64,000 bases of DNA from Rehmannia glutinosa (Eukaryota; Streptophyta; Magnoliopsida; Lamiales; Orobanchaceae). The notes beneath the pieces were generated by a model. That model was not told the origin of the DNA and ran no database searches. It saw nothing but the letters and a program-made list of their open reading frames with translations. Location of the stretch: the NCBI GenBank assembly GCA_016081115.2, contig CM071928.1:59775950-59839949 (forward strand). Reading direction: 5' to 3'. The translations under genes and the position numbers were made by a program. Positions 45,391-59,299 of the stretch are shown piece after piece (the first letter of the stretch is position 1; each line of letters opens with the position of its first letter).

Positions 45391-48300
45391 CGAAGTACAA
45401 TGACCGATCTAAACAAACGCAACCACGAAGCCGGAAACGGCGGGGATAATCGGGCAAGGATGCCCGCTCGAGCATTTGCACTAGCCGGACAGGAGGCTCC
45501 GGAGGCAACAGACGTGGTGGAAGGTACGCTTCTAGTATCTAACCACTACGCTAAAATATTGTTCGACCCTGGATCAACGCATTCATTTGTTGCACCGCAT
45601 TTTGTACACAAACTACATGCATGCATGGAACATATGCCTATATGCTTAGAAGTGACAACTCCTATGGGTGCGAGTCAGATAACGGATATTATCTATAATG
45701 CATGCGGTTAAGATTCTTTGAGATAAACTTTCTGCCGATTTGATCTTATTACCTATATCCGAATACGACGTAATATTGGGAATGAACTGGTTATCTGCAC
45801 ACCATGCACAAATGGACTGCCATAACAAGTCCATTAAGCTATGTGAACCCGGAAAACCCGAAGTGGAGATTTCGGGAAGGGCACGAGTTAAGATTGCCCC
45901 AATCATTTCAGCAATAAAAGCGAGAAGGGCGATCAATAGAGGGGCTCAGGGGTACTTGGCGTTTGTAATTAACAAACCCAAGGTTGAGATACAAATCAAC
46001 CAAGTACCTATAGTATCAGCATATACGGATGTATTTCCACAAGAACTCACCACTTTGTCCCTCCGGATAGGAAAGTCGAGTTCACCATCGGTGTTGCCGG
46101 GGGCGCCCCGATTGCGAACACCGTATAGAATGGCTCCTCTTGAGTTACAAGAGTTGAAAACGCAATTACATAAACCGATGGATGTGGGATTTATCCGACC
46201 GAGTACGTCTCGTGGGGAGCACTGTCTTTGTTCGTCAAAAAGAAGGATGGCACATTAAGACTATGTATAGATTATCGTGGACTTAATAGTGTGACCATCA
46301 AGAACAAATATCCCCTCCCGAGGATAGCGAACTATTTGATCAACTTCAAGGAGCAACGAGTGTACTCAAGTTTGATTTACAACAAGGATATTACCAACTG
46401 AAAATCATGAAGGAGACATTTCAAAAGCGCATTTCAAACCCGATATGGACACTACGAGTTTGTAGTAATGCCTTTCGGTCCGACGAATGCACCAAAGCAT
46501 CATTTATGGACTGATGCATCGAGTCTTCCAACCTTATTTGGATCAATTCGTAGTAATATTCATTGATGACATACTAGTATACTCTAAGTCTAGAGAAAAG
46601 CACGAACGTCACCTGAAAATCGTTTTAGAGACACTACGAGAGCATAAGTTGTATGCCAAATTCAGCAAGTGCGAATTTTGGCTTAGTGAAGTCGCATTCT
46701 TGGGACATATAGTATCCCGCCTTTGGGATTGCGGTAGATCCTTGAAGGTACAAACGGTGGTTGAATGGAAACAACCGAGAGTCATAACGGAAATCAGAAG
46801 TTTCCTAGGACTAGCTGGATATTATCGAAGATTTATCCAGGACTTCTCCAAGATAGCCGGACCACTCACTCGACTAACCCAGAAGCAAGTCAAGTTTGAG
46901 TGGAATGACAAGTGCGAGACGAGTTTCCAAGAGTTGAAGAAACGACTTTACTACGGCTCGTCTTAGCCCTTCCAAAGGGAACAGAAAACTTTGTCGTCTA
47001 CAGTGATGCATCAAAAGAAGGACTAGGAGCAGTGCTCATGCAGGAAGGAAAGGTTATCGCTTATGCATCACGAAAACTCAAACCGTATGAAGCCAATTAT
47101 CCAACGCATGACTTGGAATTGGCAGCGATAGTTTTCGCGTTGAAGAAATGGAGACACTATCTCTACGGAGCAACATTCACGGTTTTCACGGATCATAAGA
47201 GCTTGAAGTATCTATTCTCCCAGAAAGATCTCAACTGCGAGGGCAACGGAGATGGATGGAGTTGATTGAGGACTATCACTTTGATATTCAATACCATCCC
47301 GGGAAAAGCTAACGTCGTAGCGACGCTCTAAGCGAGTAAAGGCGAGCTTAGCGGACTTATGATTCGAGAGTGGGAATCATTAAAAGAGTGAGCAATTGGA
47401 ATATGACAAGAACCAATACTCGATTTCATGTGCTAACATTTCGATTACACTCAATCTCTTGAATGAGATCAAAGAAGCACAAGAGAAAGATACACATCTT
47501 CAAAAGCGAAGGAGAAGATACTTAAAGGAGAAAGATCGAATTCTCGGTACACGAAGATGGAGTTATCGGGTTCCGGAATCGAGTGTGTGTCCGAATGACG
47601 AGCAGATTAGGAATAGAATCTAGCAGAGAGGCACACCGCTCGAAATACACTATACATCCTGGGGAAACAAGATGTATAAGGATTTGAAACGGAGTTATTG
47701 GTGGGTAAACATGAAGAACAGGTAGCGAGTTCGTTGCGAGATGTTTGACTTGTCAACGAGTAAAAGCGAGAACACCAACGACCATCCGGTTTACTACAAC
47801 CGCGTTGAGAATTCGAGTGGAAATGGGAACATATAACAATGGACTTTGTGACGGATCTACCAAGGACGAGAGGAGGCCAGGACGCTATCACGGGTAGTTG
47901 TAGATCGACTCACGAAATCGCACACTTTTTACCCATCAAGAAAACCGATAGCTTGCGAAACTTGCACGATTTATATCAGAAATCATTCGACCGCATGGAG
48001 TACCGGTCGATATAGTATCCGACAGAGACCGAGGTTTGTCTCCAGATTTTGGAAGTGCTTGCACAAGGAATGGGTACCTCACTAAGTTTCAAAGACAAAG
48101 AAGACATCCACAAACCGATGGACAGTCCGAGCGAACAATTCAAACCCTTGAAGATATGTTGCGAGCCTGCACCTTGGACTTTCAAGAAAGTTGGGATTCG
48201 CACTTACCATTAGCCGAGTTCGCCTACAATAAAAGTTATCAAGCCACGATTGGGATGGCACCCTATGAGGCATTGTATGGGCGAAAATGTAGATCCCCAC

Positions 48301-48901
48301 TACATTGGGAGATTGATGACTAATGGACTCCGAAAGAGAAACAAAAGTCGCCCTCGATTCCAAAGGTCGACTTAGTTCAGGAGGCCATGGAGAAGGTCAA
48401 GCTGATCAAGGAGCGGATTCGCACAGCACAGAGCCGCCAAAAGAGTTACGCGGACAAGAGAAGAAAGGATTTGGAATTTTAAGTCGGTGATGAAGTATTT
48501 CTTAGACTCTCACCACAGAAAGGATTGATCAATCCGAAGAAAGGAGGCAAGTTGAGTCCGAGATATGTTGGACCTTACAAGATTTTTAGAGGATCGGGAA
48601 GTTAGCCTACGGACTCGAGTTACAAAGACCATATGCGGGAATGCACGATGTATTCCACGTGTCGAGACTGAAGAAGTATCAACCAGATCCCGAGCATATC
48701 ATCACTCGAGATACTCCTCCTCTAATGGAAAATCTATCCTACACTGAGAGGCCAATCAGGATCATTGATCAACAGATACGACAGTTGCGTAAGAGAGAAA
48801 TTTCGATGGTTAAAGTGGTGTGGCAGAACCACAACCGAGACGAAGACGCAACGTGGGAAATGGAAGATGACATAAGGAATCAATATCCAGAACTATTCTG
48901 A
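45391..48901 (+). pseudogene. Element E pol: protease, RT, RNase H, integrase, chromodomain
   Basis: Protease: ILFDPGSTHSFVAPHF at 45556-45603 (usual DSG is DPG), and ILGMNWLSAHHAQMDC at 45770-45820. RT: ISEYTD-like linker, then FVVIFIDDILVYSKSRE (46545) with intact catalytic Asps. RNase H: YSDASKEGLGAVLMQEGKVI (46999) and FTDHKSLKYLF. Integrase: VSDR, DGQSERTIQTLEDML (48118). The chromodomain at 48720-48901 is intact in one frame: PIRIIDQQIRQLRKREIS, MVKVVWQNHNRDEDATWEME, DDIRNQYPELF. About ten frameshifts occur, more than in A or D, mostly at CAG/CTG sites. Confidence 0.9.
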
Positions 48902-48927
48902 AGAGAATTTGGGGACCAAATTCTTTT

Positions 48928-48940
48928 AAGGAGGGGAAGA
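48928..48940 (+). other. Polypurine tract of element E
   Basis: AAGGAGGGGAAGA directly before the LTR start at 48941. Confidence 0.85.
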
Positions 48941-49859
48941 TGTGAAGCCCCGATTTTTCCGAAGCTATTAATGGATCCTTATTGTTGTTTAAACATTTGA
49001 TCGACCATTTTATCGCGTCATTTTGACGGGTAATTAATAACATTATATACATTTTGTATTTTATTTCATTTTATTTAATTACTTGTGATCATGATCATCA
49101 TTAATTCTATTCCTCATTTATGATCACTTGATTGATCATTATTACTATTTTTGTATTTATTAGTCACCTTAGAATTGTAAGAGACTATTTATTTTAGAGA
49201 CTTTTACCTTATAGAATTAAGATGTTGATTTAGATTAAGTGATCATGAGACTTACAAGTGATCAAGGAAATCACTAATTATTTTGGAGATTGATATATTT
49301 CATCTATTACCATCAAATTTGGGACAAAAAAAAAATATATTGAATTACCATTTTTGCCCTCATATTGAACTGGCCATGGTGGATATTTTGGGATAAAAAT
49401 ATCATCCAACTCTTGTACACATACACCATATATTAGTCATCTTGTGTATAATTATATCATTAATTCAAACATTATACACATCATCTTATACACCAATCCT
49501 TTATTAGTATTTTCCCCAACTTATTCCATTCTTCCCAACATTCTTCTTATTCCTCTCAAATTCAAATTGACCCACACTTTGACTTGCATTTTTGTCTCCA
49601 TGCAAGAGACAAATTACAAGACACAATTTGATCAAAATTTCCTCTCCCTCTCTCTCATACTACATGGCCATTATGACATTTTTACACAAAATTTTCATTT
49701 CATTTCTCATCAACACATTCTAATACTCAAAGCCTTCTCCTCCTTCTCTCTAAAAACTCCCAACTTCTCTCTACTCTTCTTCTTACTTTCTTCTTCCATA
49801 CTTAGAAAAAATTCAACATTTTTCTCCTTATACACCATAAAAATCGAACTACTATACTA

Positions 49860-50396
49860 CAAGGTAAGAAATTTTAGCTTCAATCCATTTTTGGATATCA
49901 CCTTGTTCATCTCTTCCACCTTCTTAACTTAAGTTTGGATTTAGTTTTGGAGGTACATTTAGAAGACTTTGAAGGTTAGAGCTTGACAACATTTGAAGAA
50001 GGACCTCAAGCTTGAAGAAGAATATAGTAGAGAAAATTTGACTACAAGGTAAGAATTGTGTACTAGACCCCTTCTTTCCTACTCTTCCTATTTTTTTCAA
50101 ATTTTAACACCCCTTTTTCATTTTTGAGAAATAGGGGCTGACCTTAGGAGATTTTTGGAGTTGAGCCAAATTTCCAAATTTTGAGCTTCAACTAGTCTCC
50201 AAACATCTACTACACAAGGTAAAGTGTAGTCCTTTTCATTTCCTTATTTCCTTCTTTTTCTCCTTAATTTTTCTCTCATTTTTCTAACTCCAAATTTTGA
50301 TATTTTCTTGACTTAGGGGCTGACCTAAGAAGCCTCATCCAAAAATTGTGAAATTATCCTTTTATTTCACAATTTCCAAAATTAAGGTGGGTGGAA
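49860..50396 (+). repeat. Four ~170-bp LTR modules (element E 3' LTR)
   Basis: Heads at 49860, 50045, 50215 and 50383, spaced 185, 170 and 168 bp. Confidence 0.6.
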
Positions 50397-52269
50397 AATT
50401 ATTTTTCCAACTTTTAGGTGTTTTATTAAAATGCATGTAGAAAATTTGATCATGAGCCTTGAGATATATATAATCTATGTATTGCATGTCAATTTTATAT
50501 ATCAAATCATAAAAATTCTCAAGAGTTGCTCAAAATTACTATTTATTGAATTTTAGGTGCATGCATGTACACTTTAATGCTTTAATTGATGATATCTTGT
50601 ATGTATTGGACATGCATGTGTATGATCTTTAAAATCTATGTTTTGGATGACTTATAACCTAGAAAAGTCGAGCATAATTGATTAAATTCAATTTTGGACT
50701 TAAAAATGCAAAAATGGAAAGTTGGTGGACTAAATTGCAAGAAAATAAAAGTTAAAGGACCCCTCTGCAAATTTCGAATTTTGGGACTATACTCAGGTTC
50801 AAAAATGACTTTTGGACATGTTAATAATGTTTTAAGAGTTTAAAGATAAATAAAATCAACCCTTAAAAGCCCAAGGACTAGATTGTAAAATTTTGAAAGT
50901 TTAAGGGCTACTTTGCAATTTTTAAAACTGTACCAGACCTAAACTTTATAAATTGAAATTTTTACTTTTAAGTTACTGGGAATCACATATTTTAAAAGTA
51001 TTCCAAAAATCCAAGTGGTTAGGGCTTGGAAAACAATTTTACTAAAATTGAGGGACTAATGTGAAAAATATTAAACTTGAGGACCCAAATGAAAATTCCA
51101 GGACTTATGCAGCCCATGCACCTGGGAATACTAACTTAACTATAACTTAATTGTATTTTGGACCCAAGGTTCAAATTTCATAACAATAGCCTTAAAGGCA
51201 ATTATTTTAAAATGGGACAAAAATGATATTTTCAAAAGTTGAAGGACCTACACATATTGCTTTTAAAAACTGCTTTTGTCCCAATATCCTACCAACCTTA
51301 GTGACATTTTCCAACTGGAATCACATTAAAATCCCTTCCGGTTTGTGAGTTCCGAATTTTTAAAACTTAAGGTCCGAATTGATAATTTTTACAAATTTGT
51401 GGCCAATGTGATATTTTTATAAAAGCTCGACCATAAAACTTTAAAAACCTGAATCTCTGGACAATTTGGAGAATTTAGGAACTGACCTCATAATTTTTCA
51501 AGGTCGGGATAATTATTTATTCAATTTTTAACCCCAAAAGTGTTGGTTTTTACAAAACGGGGCTAAATTACAATTTTTCTTTTATAAAGGACCTAACTCA
51601 AATTCTTTTCTCTTTTACTAAAATTGCCCTGGACCCTCTGACTTGGAGATTTAATTAAAGTATTTTACTTTTCCAAAAACCCTTGACTTATCGGATCAAT
51701 TTGACCGATTAATACCCGATCGCGGAGCGACTCCCTCGCCTTGCGATTTTGAATCTATAACGGGACTTATGTCCCACCAAATTTTTTTAAGATATCGAAG
51801 GTTGCTTATCCTTCCGATAATCATCTTCATCCATAAACTCCACCAACGCCATAATTGCCACTCGCGTTTTTGAAAATTCTCCTAAATCGCTTCCACTGAA
51901 TCAATAATACTCATTGCTGGTTGATTGCCTGTAATTGTAATTACTTTCCGCTGAGTCAACTTGGTGTGTCGAGCTCACAATCGGAATGGATACATCGGGG
52001 ATGGAAGGCAGCTCGGCCGCTATTCCACTCTTCCGGCCCCATCGCCCTAATCCCATGGCAATCGAGGGACGGAGTTTGTCCGGGAAGCGGGTCGTAATCG
52101 AGGTATAATCATGATTATGACAGATCGAGCCTCGCCCGGCTCTCTTTGGGATTTTGTCTTTGCCTACGGAGCGATAAGGTGCGGTCTTGGACCATCTTGT
52201 TGGGAGTTACAAGGAAGAACGAAGGAATCGCTATCGATCCACACGATTCCGGAGTTATCGTCCCGTTTT

Positions 52270-52382
52270 GGTTGGCGTTACATTTTGACGCAACCGCTAC
52301 TGTTTTGCATTGGTTGGCGCTACAAATCCGACGCAACCATTATTTGCCATGCATAGGATTGGCGTTACACTTCCGTACGCAA
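52270..52382 (+). repeat. Three ~45-nt direct repeats (element E 3' LTR)
   Basis: Same unit as at 336-452, starting near 52270, 52312 and 52358. Confidence 0.75.
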
Positions 52383-52991
52383 TCCTACCTGTCTTGACTG
52401 ATTCACATAGTGCCTGTGTGACCATGAACTATTTTCTTGAACTGTATAAATACTATTGTATTATTTTATCACGACGCTTGTGAACTGTGTGTGAAATCAT
52501 GCATCATACTCACGCGTTTTCATATAACTGTTTTCTCACATTAACTATATTGCGCCACACTCGCACCGATCACCCCATCCACCGAGATTTTTGTCTCATC
52601 CCCACTGTTTTCTAACCTTAGATGAGGATTTGGGGATGTTGAACTCCGCTCTGGCCGAGACCTTGTACTACGCTTGTTGGATTTACTGCTTCTTGTTGTT
52701 GATTGGACTCTTTTCTTATTATATTGTTGTTGGACTTTTGTATCCTAATCAATTCGGGTTTGTAATTGAGGGGCGTATGACCCTTTGACTTTAAGTACTA
52801 CCTTGTTGAATTTCGGGTTGTAATTTGGATGTTGGAATGTAGACTTTAAGTGATAACTTGTATCTGTTATTTATTTCCGCTGCTATTTAGACTCTGTTTT
52901 ATTGGGTTCTCATTGGTATTGTCGTCTGGACTGTTAGTCCATTTGTATTTAAGTTGTGAATCGTTCGTCGCGTCCCGTTTGGGGCGTGACA

Positions 52992-55109
52992 GTACCAGAC
53001 CCTAATTTTAAAATTTGAAATTTTAACTCTTAAGGGACTGGAAATAACATATTTTAAGTGTATTCCAAATATCCAAGTGTTTAGAGCTTGGAAAGTAATT
53101 TTATAAAAATTGAGGGACCAAATTGTAAAAGATTAAACTTGAGGACCAAAATACAATTTCCAGGACTTATGCAGTCCATGCACCTGGAAATACTAATTTA
53201 ACTATAACCTAATTTTATCTTGGACCCAAGGTTCAAATCTCATAACAATTGGACCCCTAAAAGCCTTAAAGGCAATTATTTCAAAATGGGACAAAAATGA
53301 GATTTTCAAAGGTTAAGGGACCTATACTTACTTCTTTTTAAAACTGCTTTTGTCCCAATATCCCACTCACCTTAGTGACATTTTACAACTAGAATCTAAT
53401 TAAAATCCCTTCCGGTTTGTGAGTTCCAATTATTTTAAACTTAGAGCCCGAAATGGCAATTTTAACAAATTTGGGGCCAATGTGAGAATTTTATAAAAAC
53501 TCGACCTCAAAACTTTAAAAACCTAAATCTATGAACAATTTAGAGAATTTAGGAACTGACCTCATAATTTTTTCAAGGTCGGGACATTTATTTATTTAAT
53601 TTTTAACCCCAAAAGAATTGGTTTTTACAAAATGGGGCTAATTGAAAATTTTATTTTTACAAGGACCTAACTCGAATTATTTTTATTTTAAAGAAACAGC
53701 CCTGGACCCTCTGAATTTACTTATTGATTAAAATATTTTATTTTCTCAAAAATCCCCTGACTTATCGGATCGTCTTGACCGATTAATACGCCATCGTGGG
53801 GCGACTTCCTCGTCTTGCGATTTCGAATCTATAACGGGACTTATGTTCCACCTAATCTTTCAAGATACCGAAGATTGCTTATCCTCCCGATAATCATCTT
53901 CATCCAAATAACTCCACCAACGCCATAATTGCCACTCGCGATTTTCAAAACTTTTCATGAACTGCTTCCCGAATCAATATACTCGACTGCCTGGTTGACT
54001 ACCGGAACGTGTATTTAATTTTCTGCCTGAGTCAACTTGGTGTGTCGAGCTCATAGTCGGGATGGATACGTCGGGGATGGAACCAGGCAGCTCGGCTGCT
54101 ATTCCACTCTCCAGCCCCATCGTCCTAATCCCGTAACTGAGGGACGGAGTTTGTCCAAGGGAAGCGGGTCGTAGTACTTGAGGTATGATCATGATTATGA
54201 GAAATCCGAGCCTTGCTAGCTCCACTGTGGATTTTTTCTTTGCCTATGGAGCGATAAGGTGACAGGTCTTGGACCATCTTGCTCGGGGAGTTACAAAGAA
54301 GAACGAAGGAATCATTTGCCTCGATCCACACGATTCTGGAGTTAATCGGACCCGTTTGGTTGGCGCTACAAATCCGTACGCAACCGTTACTTGTATTGCA
54401 TAGGTTGGTGCTACAAATCCGTACGCAACCGCTACATGTCTTGCATAGAATTGGCGTTACAAATCCGTACGCAATCCTCCTGTCTGCTTGGACCATAGTG
54501 CCTGCTTGACCACGAACTGTTTCTTAACTGTATAAGTATATTACTTAAATATATTTATCACGACGCTTGTGGACTGTTTGTGAAATCATGCATCATCTCT
54601 CACGCGTTTTCATACAACTAAATTTCTCGCATTAACTATATATATCGCCACACTTGCACACGATCACCCCATCTACTGAGATTTTTGTCTCACCCCCTCT
54701 TGTTTTCTAACCTTAGAAGATGACTTTGTCGAAGAAGCTGAGCCTGCCTTGGATTGAATTCTCGTGCTTCGCCTGTTGGTCTTACTTCCTATTGATATCT
54801 ATGTTACTGGACTGCTTTCTTTTGTTTTTCTACTGTTGGACTCTTTTATTTTCTTTTGCCATTCCGGACTGTAATTTAAGGGTGTAGGACCCTTGACACT
54901 TAAGCTGGTGATATGATGTGTACTTTATTTCCTAGTTCTGGAAAGTAAGCTATTGGTTGTTGGGATGTATTTGTAATCATGATGTACTTATTTTATTTCC
55001 GCTGCTTTAGACCTTGTTTCACTTGGGATTGTTACATCGTTTTCTAGAATGTTGGGTTTATTTCTGTTTAAGTGATTGATCGCCGTCGCGTCGCGTTTGA
55101 GGCGTGACA
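52992..55109 (+). repeat. 5' LTR of element D, second half (starts with TSD GTACC of element E)
   Basis: Continues the LTR broken at 39425 and aligns with 60361-62431. Ends GAGGCGTGACA. No gene. Confidence 0.93.
54358..54475 (+). repeat. Three ~45-nt direct repeats (element D 5' LTR)
   Basis: Clean copies of GGTTGGCGCTACAAATCCGT at 54358, 54403 (GGTTGGTGC) and 54450. Confidence 0.85.
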
Positions 55110-55113
55110 GTTA

Positions 55114-55125
55114 TGGTATCAGAGC
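55114..55125 (+). other. Primer binding site of element D
   Basis: TGGTATCAGAGC, 4 bp after the LTR end. Confidence 0.9.
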
Positions 55126-55600
55126 TCGGCTAGTAAGATGGAAACTTACACCGAGCTGACCCAGGATAGGTTCCTCTAACCTTGGATTAGGTACCACTAC
55201 TAGGTGACCTAAGTTGAATCTTGGATGAATATTTGAACTCTTTTGGGCTGTTATAGTGTTAAGATATCCGGATATTCCTCTATTTGGACGTTAGGTGATT
55301 TAGAGAATCCGTGATTTAGAGATTATAATGCCTGATATGGTGAGACTCGAAGAATATGAGGATATCTCTTGATAAGTATATGATTTGGATGTGATATATT
55401 ATGGGATCTAGACACGTAATGATATTACTTTGGGGAAAATGATAGTAGGGGAATCACTAAGTATATTGATCAATGATAATACCCTTGTGTTATTCATTCT
55501 CAAGTACTTGCACAAGCTTAAGTAAGGGAATTTGACTTGTGGTTTAGGTATCACGGATAAGATACATTGAGGATGTGACTATTATACGATCTCGACTAGA
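55126..55600 (+). other. Element D leader of unknown origin
   Basis: About 475 bp unlike the leader, upstream ORF or gag of elements A and E. It joins pol at AAATATCCCCTCCCGAGG. It may be D's own leader next to a deletion of gag, protease and the RT N-terminus. Confidence 0.5.
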
Positions 55601-58209
55601 TGTTACCACTAAATATCCCCTCCCGAGGATAGACGAACTATTTGATCAACTTCAAGGAGCGACGGTGTACTCGAAGTTTGATTTTGAACAAAGATATTAT
55701 CAATTGAAGATCCGTGAAGAAGACGTTTCCAAAACGGCGTTTCAAACAAGATATGTACACTACGAGTTTGTAGTGATGCCTTTCGGTCTGACGAACGCAC
55801 CAGCAGCATTTATGGATCTGATGCATCGAGTCTTTCAACCTTATTTGGATCAATTTGTAGTGATATTCATTGATGACATACTCGTATACTCTAAGTCTAG
55901 AGAAGAGCATGAACGTCATCTGAAAGGTGTTTTGGAGACACTACGAGAGCACAAGTTGTATGCCAAATTCAGCAAGTGCGAATTTTGGCTTAGTGAAGTC
56001 GCATTCTTGGGACACATAGTATCCGGCACTGGGATCGCCATAGACCCTTCGAAGGTATAAACAGTGGTTGAATGGAAACAACCCGAGTCTGTAACGGAGA
56101 TCAGAAGTTTCTTAGGACAAGCTGGATATTATCAAAGATTTATTCAGGATTTCCCCAAGATAGCCGGACCACTCACTCGACTAACCCAGAAGCAAGTCAA
56201 ATTTGTGTGGAATGACAAATGTGAGGCTAGTTTCCAAGAGCTGAAAAAACGACTCACTACAGCTCCAGTCTTAGCCCTTCCAAAGGGAACAGAAACTTTG
56301 TCGTCTACAATGATACATCAATGGAAGGACTAGGAGCAGTGCTCATTCAGGAAGGAAAGGTCATCGCTTATGCATTACGAAAGTTCAAGCCGTATGAGTC
56401 CAATTACCCAACACATGACTTGGAATTTGCAGCGACATTATTCGCGTTAAAGAAGGCACTATCTCCACGGAGCAACATTCACAATTTTTCACAAATCACA
56501 AGAGCTTGAAGTATCTATTCTCTCAGAAAGACCTCAATCTGAGGAAACGGAGATGGATGGAGTTAATTGAGGACTATCACTTTGATATTTAATACCATCC
56601 CGGGAAAGCTAACGTAGTAGCTGACGCCTTGAGTAGAAAAGTGAGTTTAGCCAGACTAATGATTCGAGAGTGGAAATCATTAGAAGAGCTGAGCACTTGG
56701 AATCCGATGAGAACTAATACTCATATTTCATGTGCTAACATTTCGGTTAAACCCAATCTGCTGAACGAGATAAGAAGCACAGGGATCAGATGTGCATCTT
56801 CAAAAACTTAAAGCGAAGATACTTAAGGGAGAGAGTTCAAAATTCTCGGTACATGAAGATGGAATTATTAGATTCCAAAAATCGAGTTTCTGTACCGAGT
56901 GACGAGTAGATTAGGAATAGAATCCTCGCAGAGGCACACTGTTCGAAATACACTATATATCCTGGAGGAAACAAGATGTATAAGGACTTGAAACGAAATT
57001 ATTGGTGGGTAAACATGAAGAACCAGTTAGCGGAGTTCGTTGCGAGATGTTTGACTTGTCAACGAGTAAAAGCAGAACACCAACGACCATCTGGTTTATT
57101 ACAACAGTTGAGAATTCCCGAGTGGAAATGGGAACACATAACGATGGACTTCGTGACAGATCTACCAAGGACCAGAGGAGGCCATGATGTTGTATGGGTA
57201 GTCGTAGACCGACTCACGAAATCTGCACACTTCTTACCCATGAAGAAAACCGAGCGACTTGCGAAACTCGCAGATTTATATCCGAGAGATCATTCGACTG
57301 CATGGAGTGCCAGTCGATATTGTGTCAGACAGAGACCCGATGTTTGTCTCCAGATTCTGGAAGTGCTTGCACGAGGAATTGGGTACCTCGCTAAGTTTCA
57401 GCACAGCATCACATCCACAAACTGATGGCCAGTCTGAGCGAACGATTCAAACCCTGGAAGATATGCTGCGAGCCTGCACGTTGGATTTCCAAGGAAGTTG
57501 GTATTCGCACGTACCATTGGCCGAGTTCACCTATAATAACAGCTATCAGGCCACAATTGGGATGGCACCCTACGAAGCCTTGTACGGGCGAAAGTGTAGA
57601 TCTCCACTACACTGAAAGATTGATGACCAATGGACTCCAAATGAGAAACGAAAGTCGCTCTCGATTCTAATGGTCGACTTAGTTCAGTAGGCCATGGAGA
57701 AGGTCAAGCTGATCAAGGAACGGAGCCGCACAGCTCAGAGCCGCCAAAAGAGTTACGCAGACAAGAGGAGAAAGGACTTGGAATTTGAAGCCGAAGATGA
57801 AGTATTTTTCAGACTCTCTCCACGGAAGGGATTGATCAATCCTAATAAAGGAGGCAAGTTGAGCCCGAGATATGTTGGACCTTACAAGATTTTGCAGAGG
57901 ATCGGGAAGTTAGCCTACCGACTCGAGTTACCAGCACAGTATGCAGGAATGCATGATGTATTCCACGTATCGAGGTTAAAGAAGTATCAACTAGATCCCG
58001 AGCATATCATCACCCAAGATACTCCTCCTATGATGGAAAATTTATCCTACATCGAGAAACCAATCCGGATCCTTGACCAGCAGTTATGTCAGTTGCATAA
58101 TAGAGAGATTCCGATGGTTAAAGTGGTATGGCGAAATCACAACCGAGACAAAGACGCAACGTGGGAGATGGAAGAAGACATGAGGAATGAATATCCAGAG
58201 TTGTTCTGA
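55601..58209 (+). pseudogene. Element D pol: truncated RT, RNase H, integrase, chromodomain
   Basis: RT starts at KYPLPRIDELFDQLQGATVY, missing its first third, and keeps FIDDILVYS (55867) with both Asps. RNase H (56064-56640) has a deletion near 56455. The integrase zinc domain is at 56990-57110. The core has ITMDFVTDLP (57138), IVSDRDPMF (57318) and DGQSERTIQ (57424), a complete DDE set across two frames. The best-preserved part is 57694-58209: MEKVKLIKERSRTAQSRQKS onward through a GPY-like region (SPRYVGPYKIL), VFHVSRLKKYQ and the chromodomain with MVKVVWRNHNRDKDATWEME and stop at 58207-58209. Without gag it must rely on other elements. Confidence 0.9.
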
Positions 58210-58235
58210 AGAGAATTTGGGGACCAAATTCTTTT

Positions 58236-58248
58236 AAGGAGGGGTGAA
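58236..58248 (+). other. Polypurine tract of element D
   Basis: AAGGAGGGGTGAA before the LTR start TGTGAGGCCCC; one pyrimidine interrupts it. Confidence 0.75.
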
Positions 58249-59299
58249 TGTGAGGCCCCAAATTTTAACAACGTGAGATATGGTGTTATGTAGTGATTAT
58301 TTATTCGGCTATGTATCCCAAACCTATTATTAATGAAACGCGACTCTACTTTTATTTATTTCTTCCAATGTCAATTACGCATTTCGCATTTTTGGAGCTT
58401 AGCAAATTTATATTCTCCTCTTGTATTAATGCTTGATCGAATGACTACGACTTTAGAAATATTAGACCCTCGAAAATTTAGGAGTACATTTCAATTCTTA
58501 TCTGAATATTTCATCTTATTCTATAATTCATCCCAACCAACTTCCAATTTATTTTTCGATTACACATTTCTTATTTCACATCTTTATTTTAAATTTCTAA
58601 ATATTTAATTATGGATATTTATACATTTTATTTTTTTTCCATCAATTTTATAAAGAAATGAAACCAAATATTTTTTTGCTTTTTTTTCTCTAATTTTCGA
58701 AATTACCACTTTAAATGGGGAAAATAACTCAATTTTTCTTCTATCACTATTTTATCATTTTGTATCTCCCAACTAAATTATTATTGGACAAAAAAATAAA
58801 TAAATAAAATTTTGATAATTTCATTTCTATTTTATTTTATGTCTTCCAAGCCTACAACTAAAAATCTTCCTACAAATCCCACTAACCCATTAGTCAAACA
58901 AATGAATTTTAAATTTCTCTCTAAAACCTAGCTTTTGGCTTCACGTCCCTAATAAAGAAAGCTAGTTATTTTTTTTCCCTAAACCCCCAATTATTCCCAT
59001 TAACTATCATTAATCTCCCAAGCAAAAAAATCCTCTCCCTTCTCTCTAAACATTCTCCTACTTCTCTCTACAAATTTCTTCATATCTTCAAACAATCTTC
59101 ATATCTTCAAACATTTCTCCATATCTTCAAACACACCTCCCTCATATCTTCAAACACTTCTTCATATCTTCAAACACACTTTCTTCATATCTTCAAGAAT
59201 AATTTCTTCATATCTTCAAACACTTTCTTCTTTCTTCAAACACTTAACAAAAACACAAGAACTCTTCTTACTTCTTTATTTCCGAAACTATCACTACTA

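Larger units (their letters stand above)
39426..52991 (+). mobile_element. Element E: near-complete Tekay-type chromovirus nested in element D's 5' LTR
   Basis: 13.6 kb, same family as element A (LTR start TGTGAAGCCCCGAT). It has both LTRs, primer site, upstream ORF, gag, protease, RT, RNase H, integrase, chromodomain and polypurine tract in order. The first 3 kb of its LTRs are almost identical, so it is the youngest chromovirus here. The internal region has many small indels, many of them at CAG/CTG sites. Confidence 0.95.
48941..52991 (+). repeat. 3' LTR of element E (4051 bp)
   Basis: TGTGAAGCCCCGATTTTTCC to GGGGCGTGACA. Followed by GTACC and the second half of element D's 5' LTR. Confidence 0.95.
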
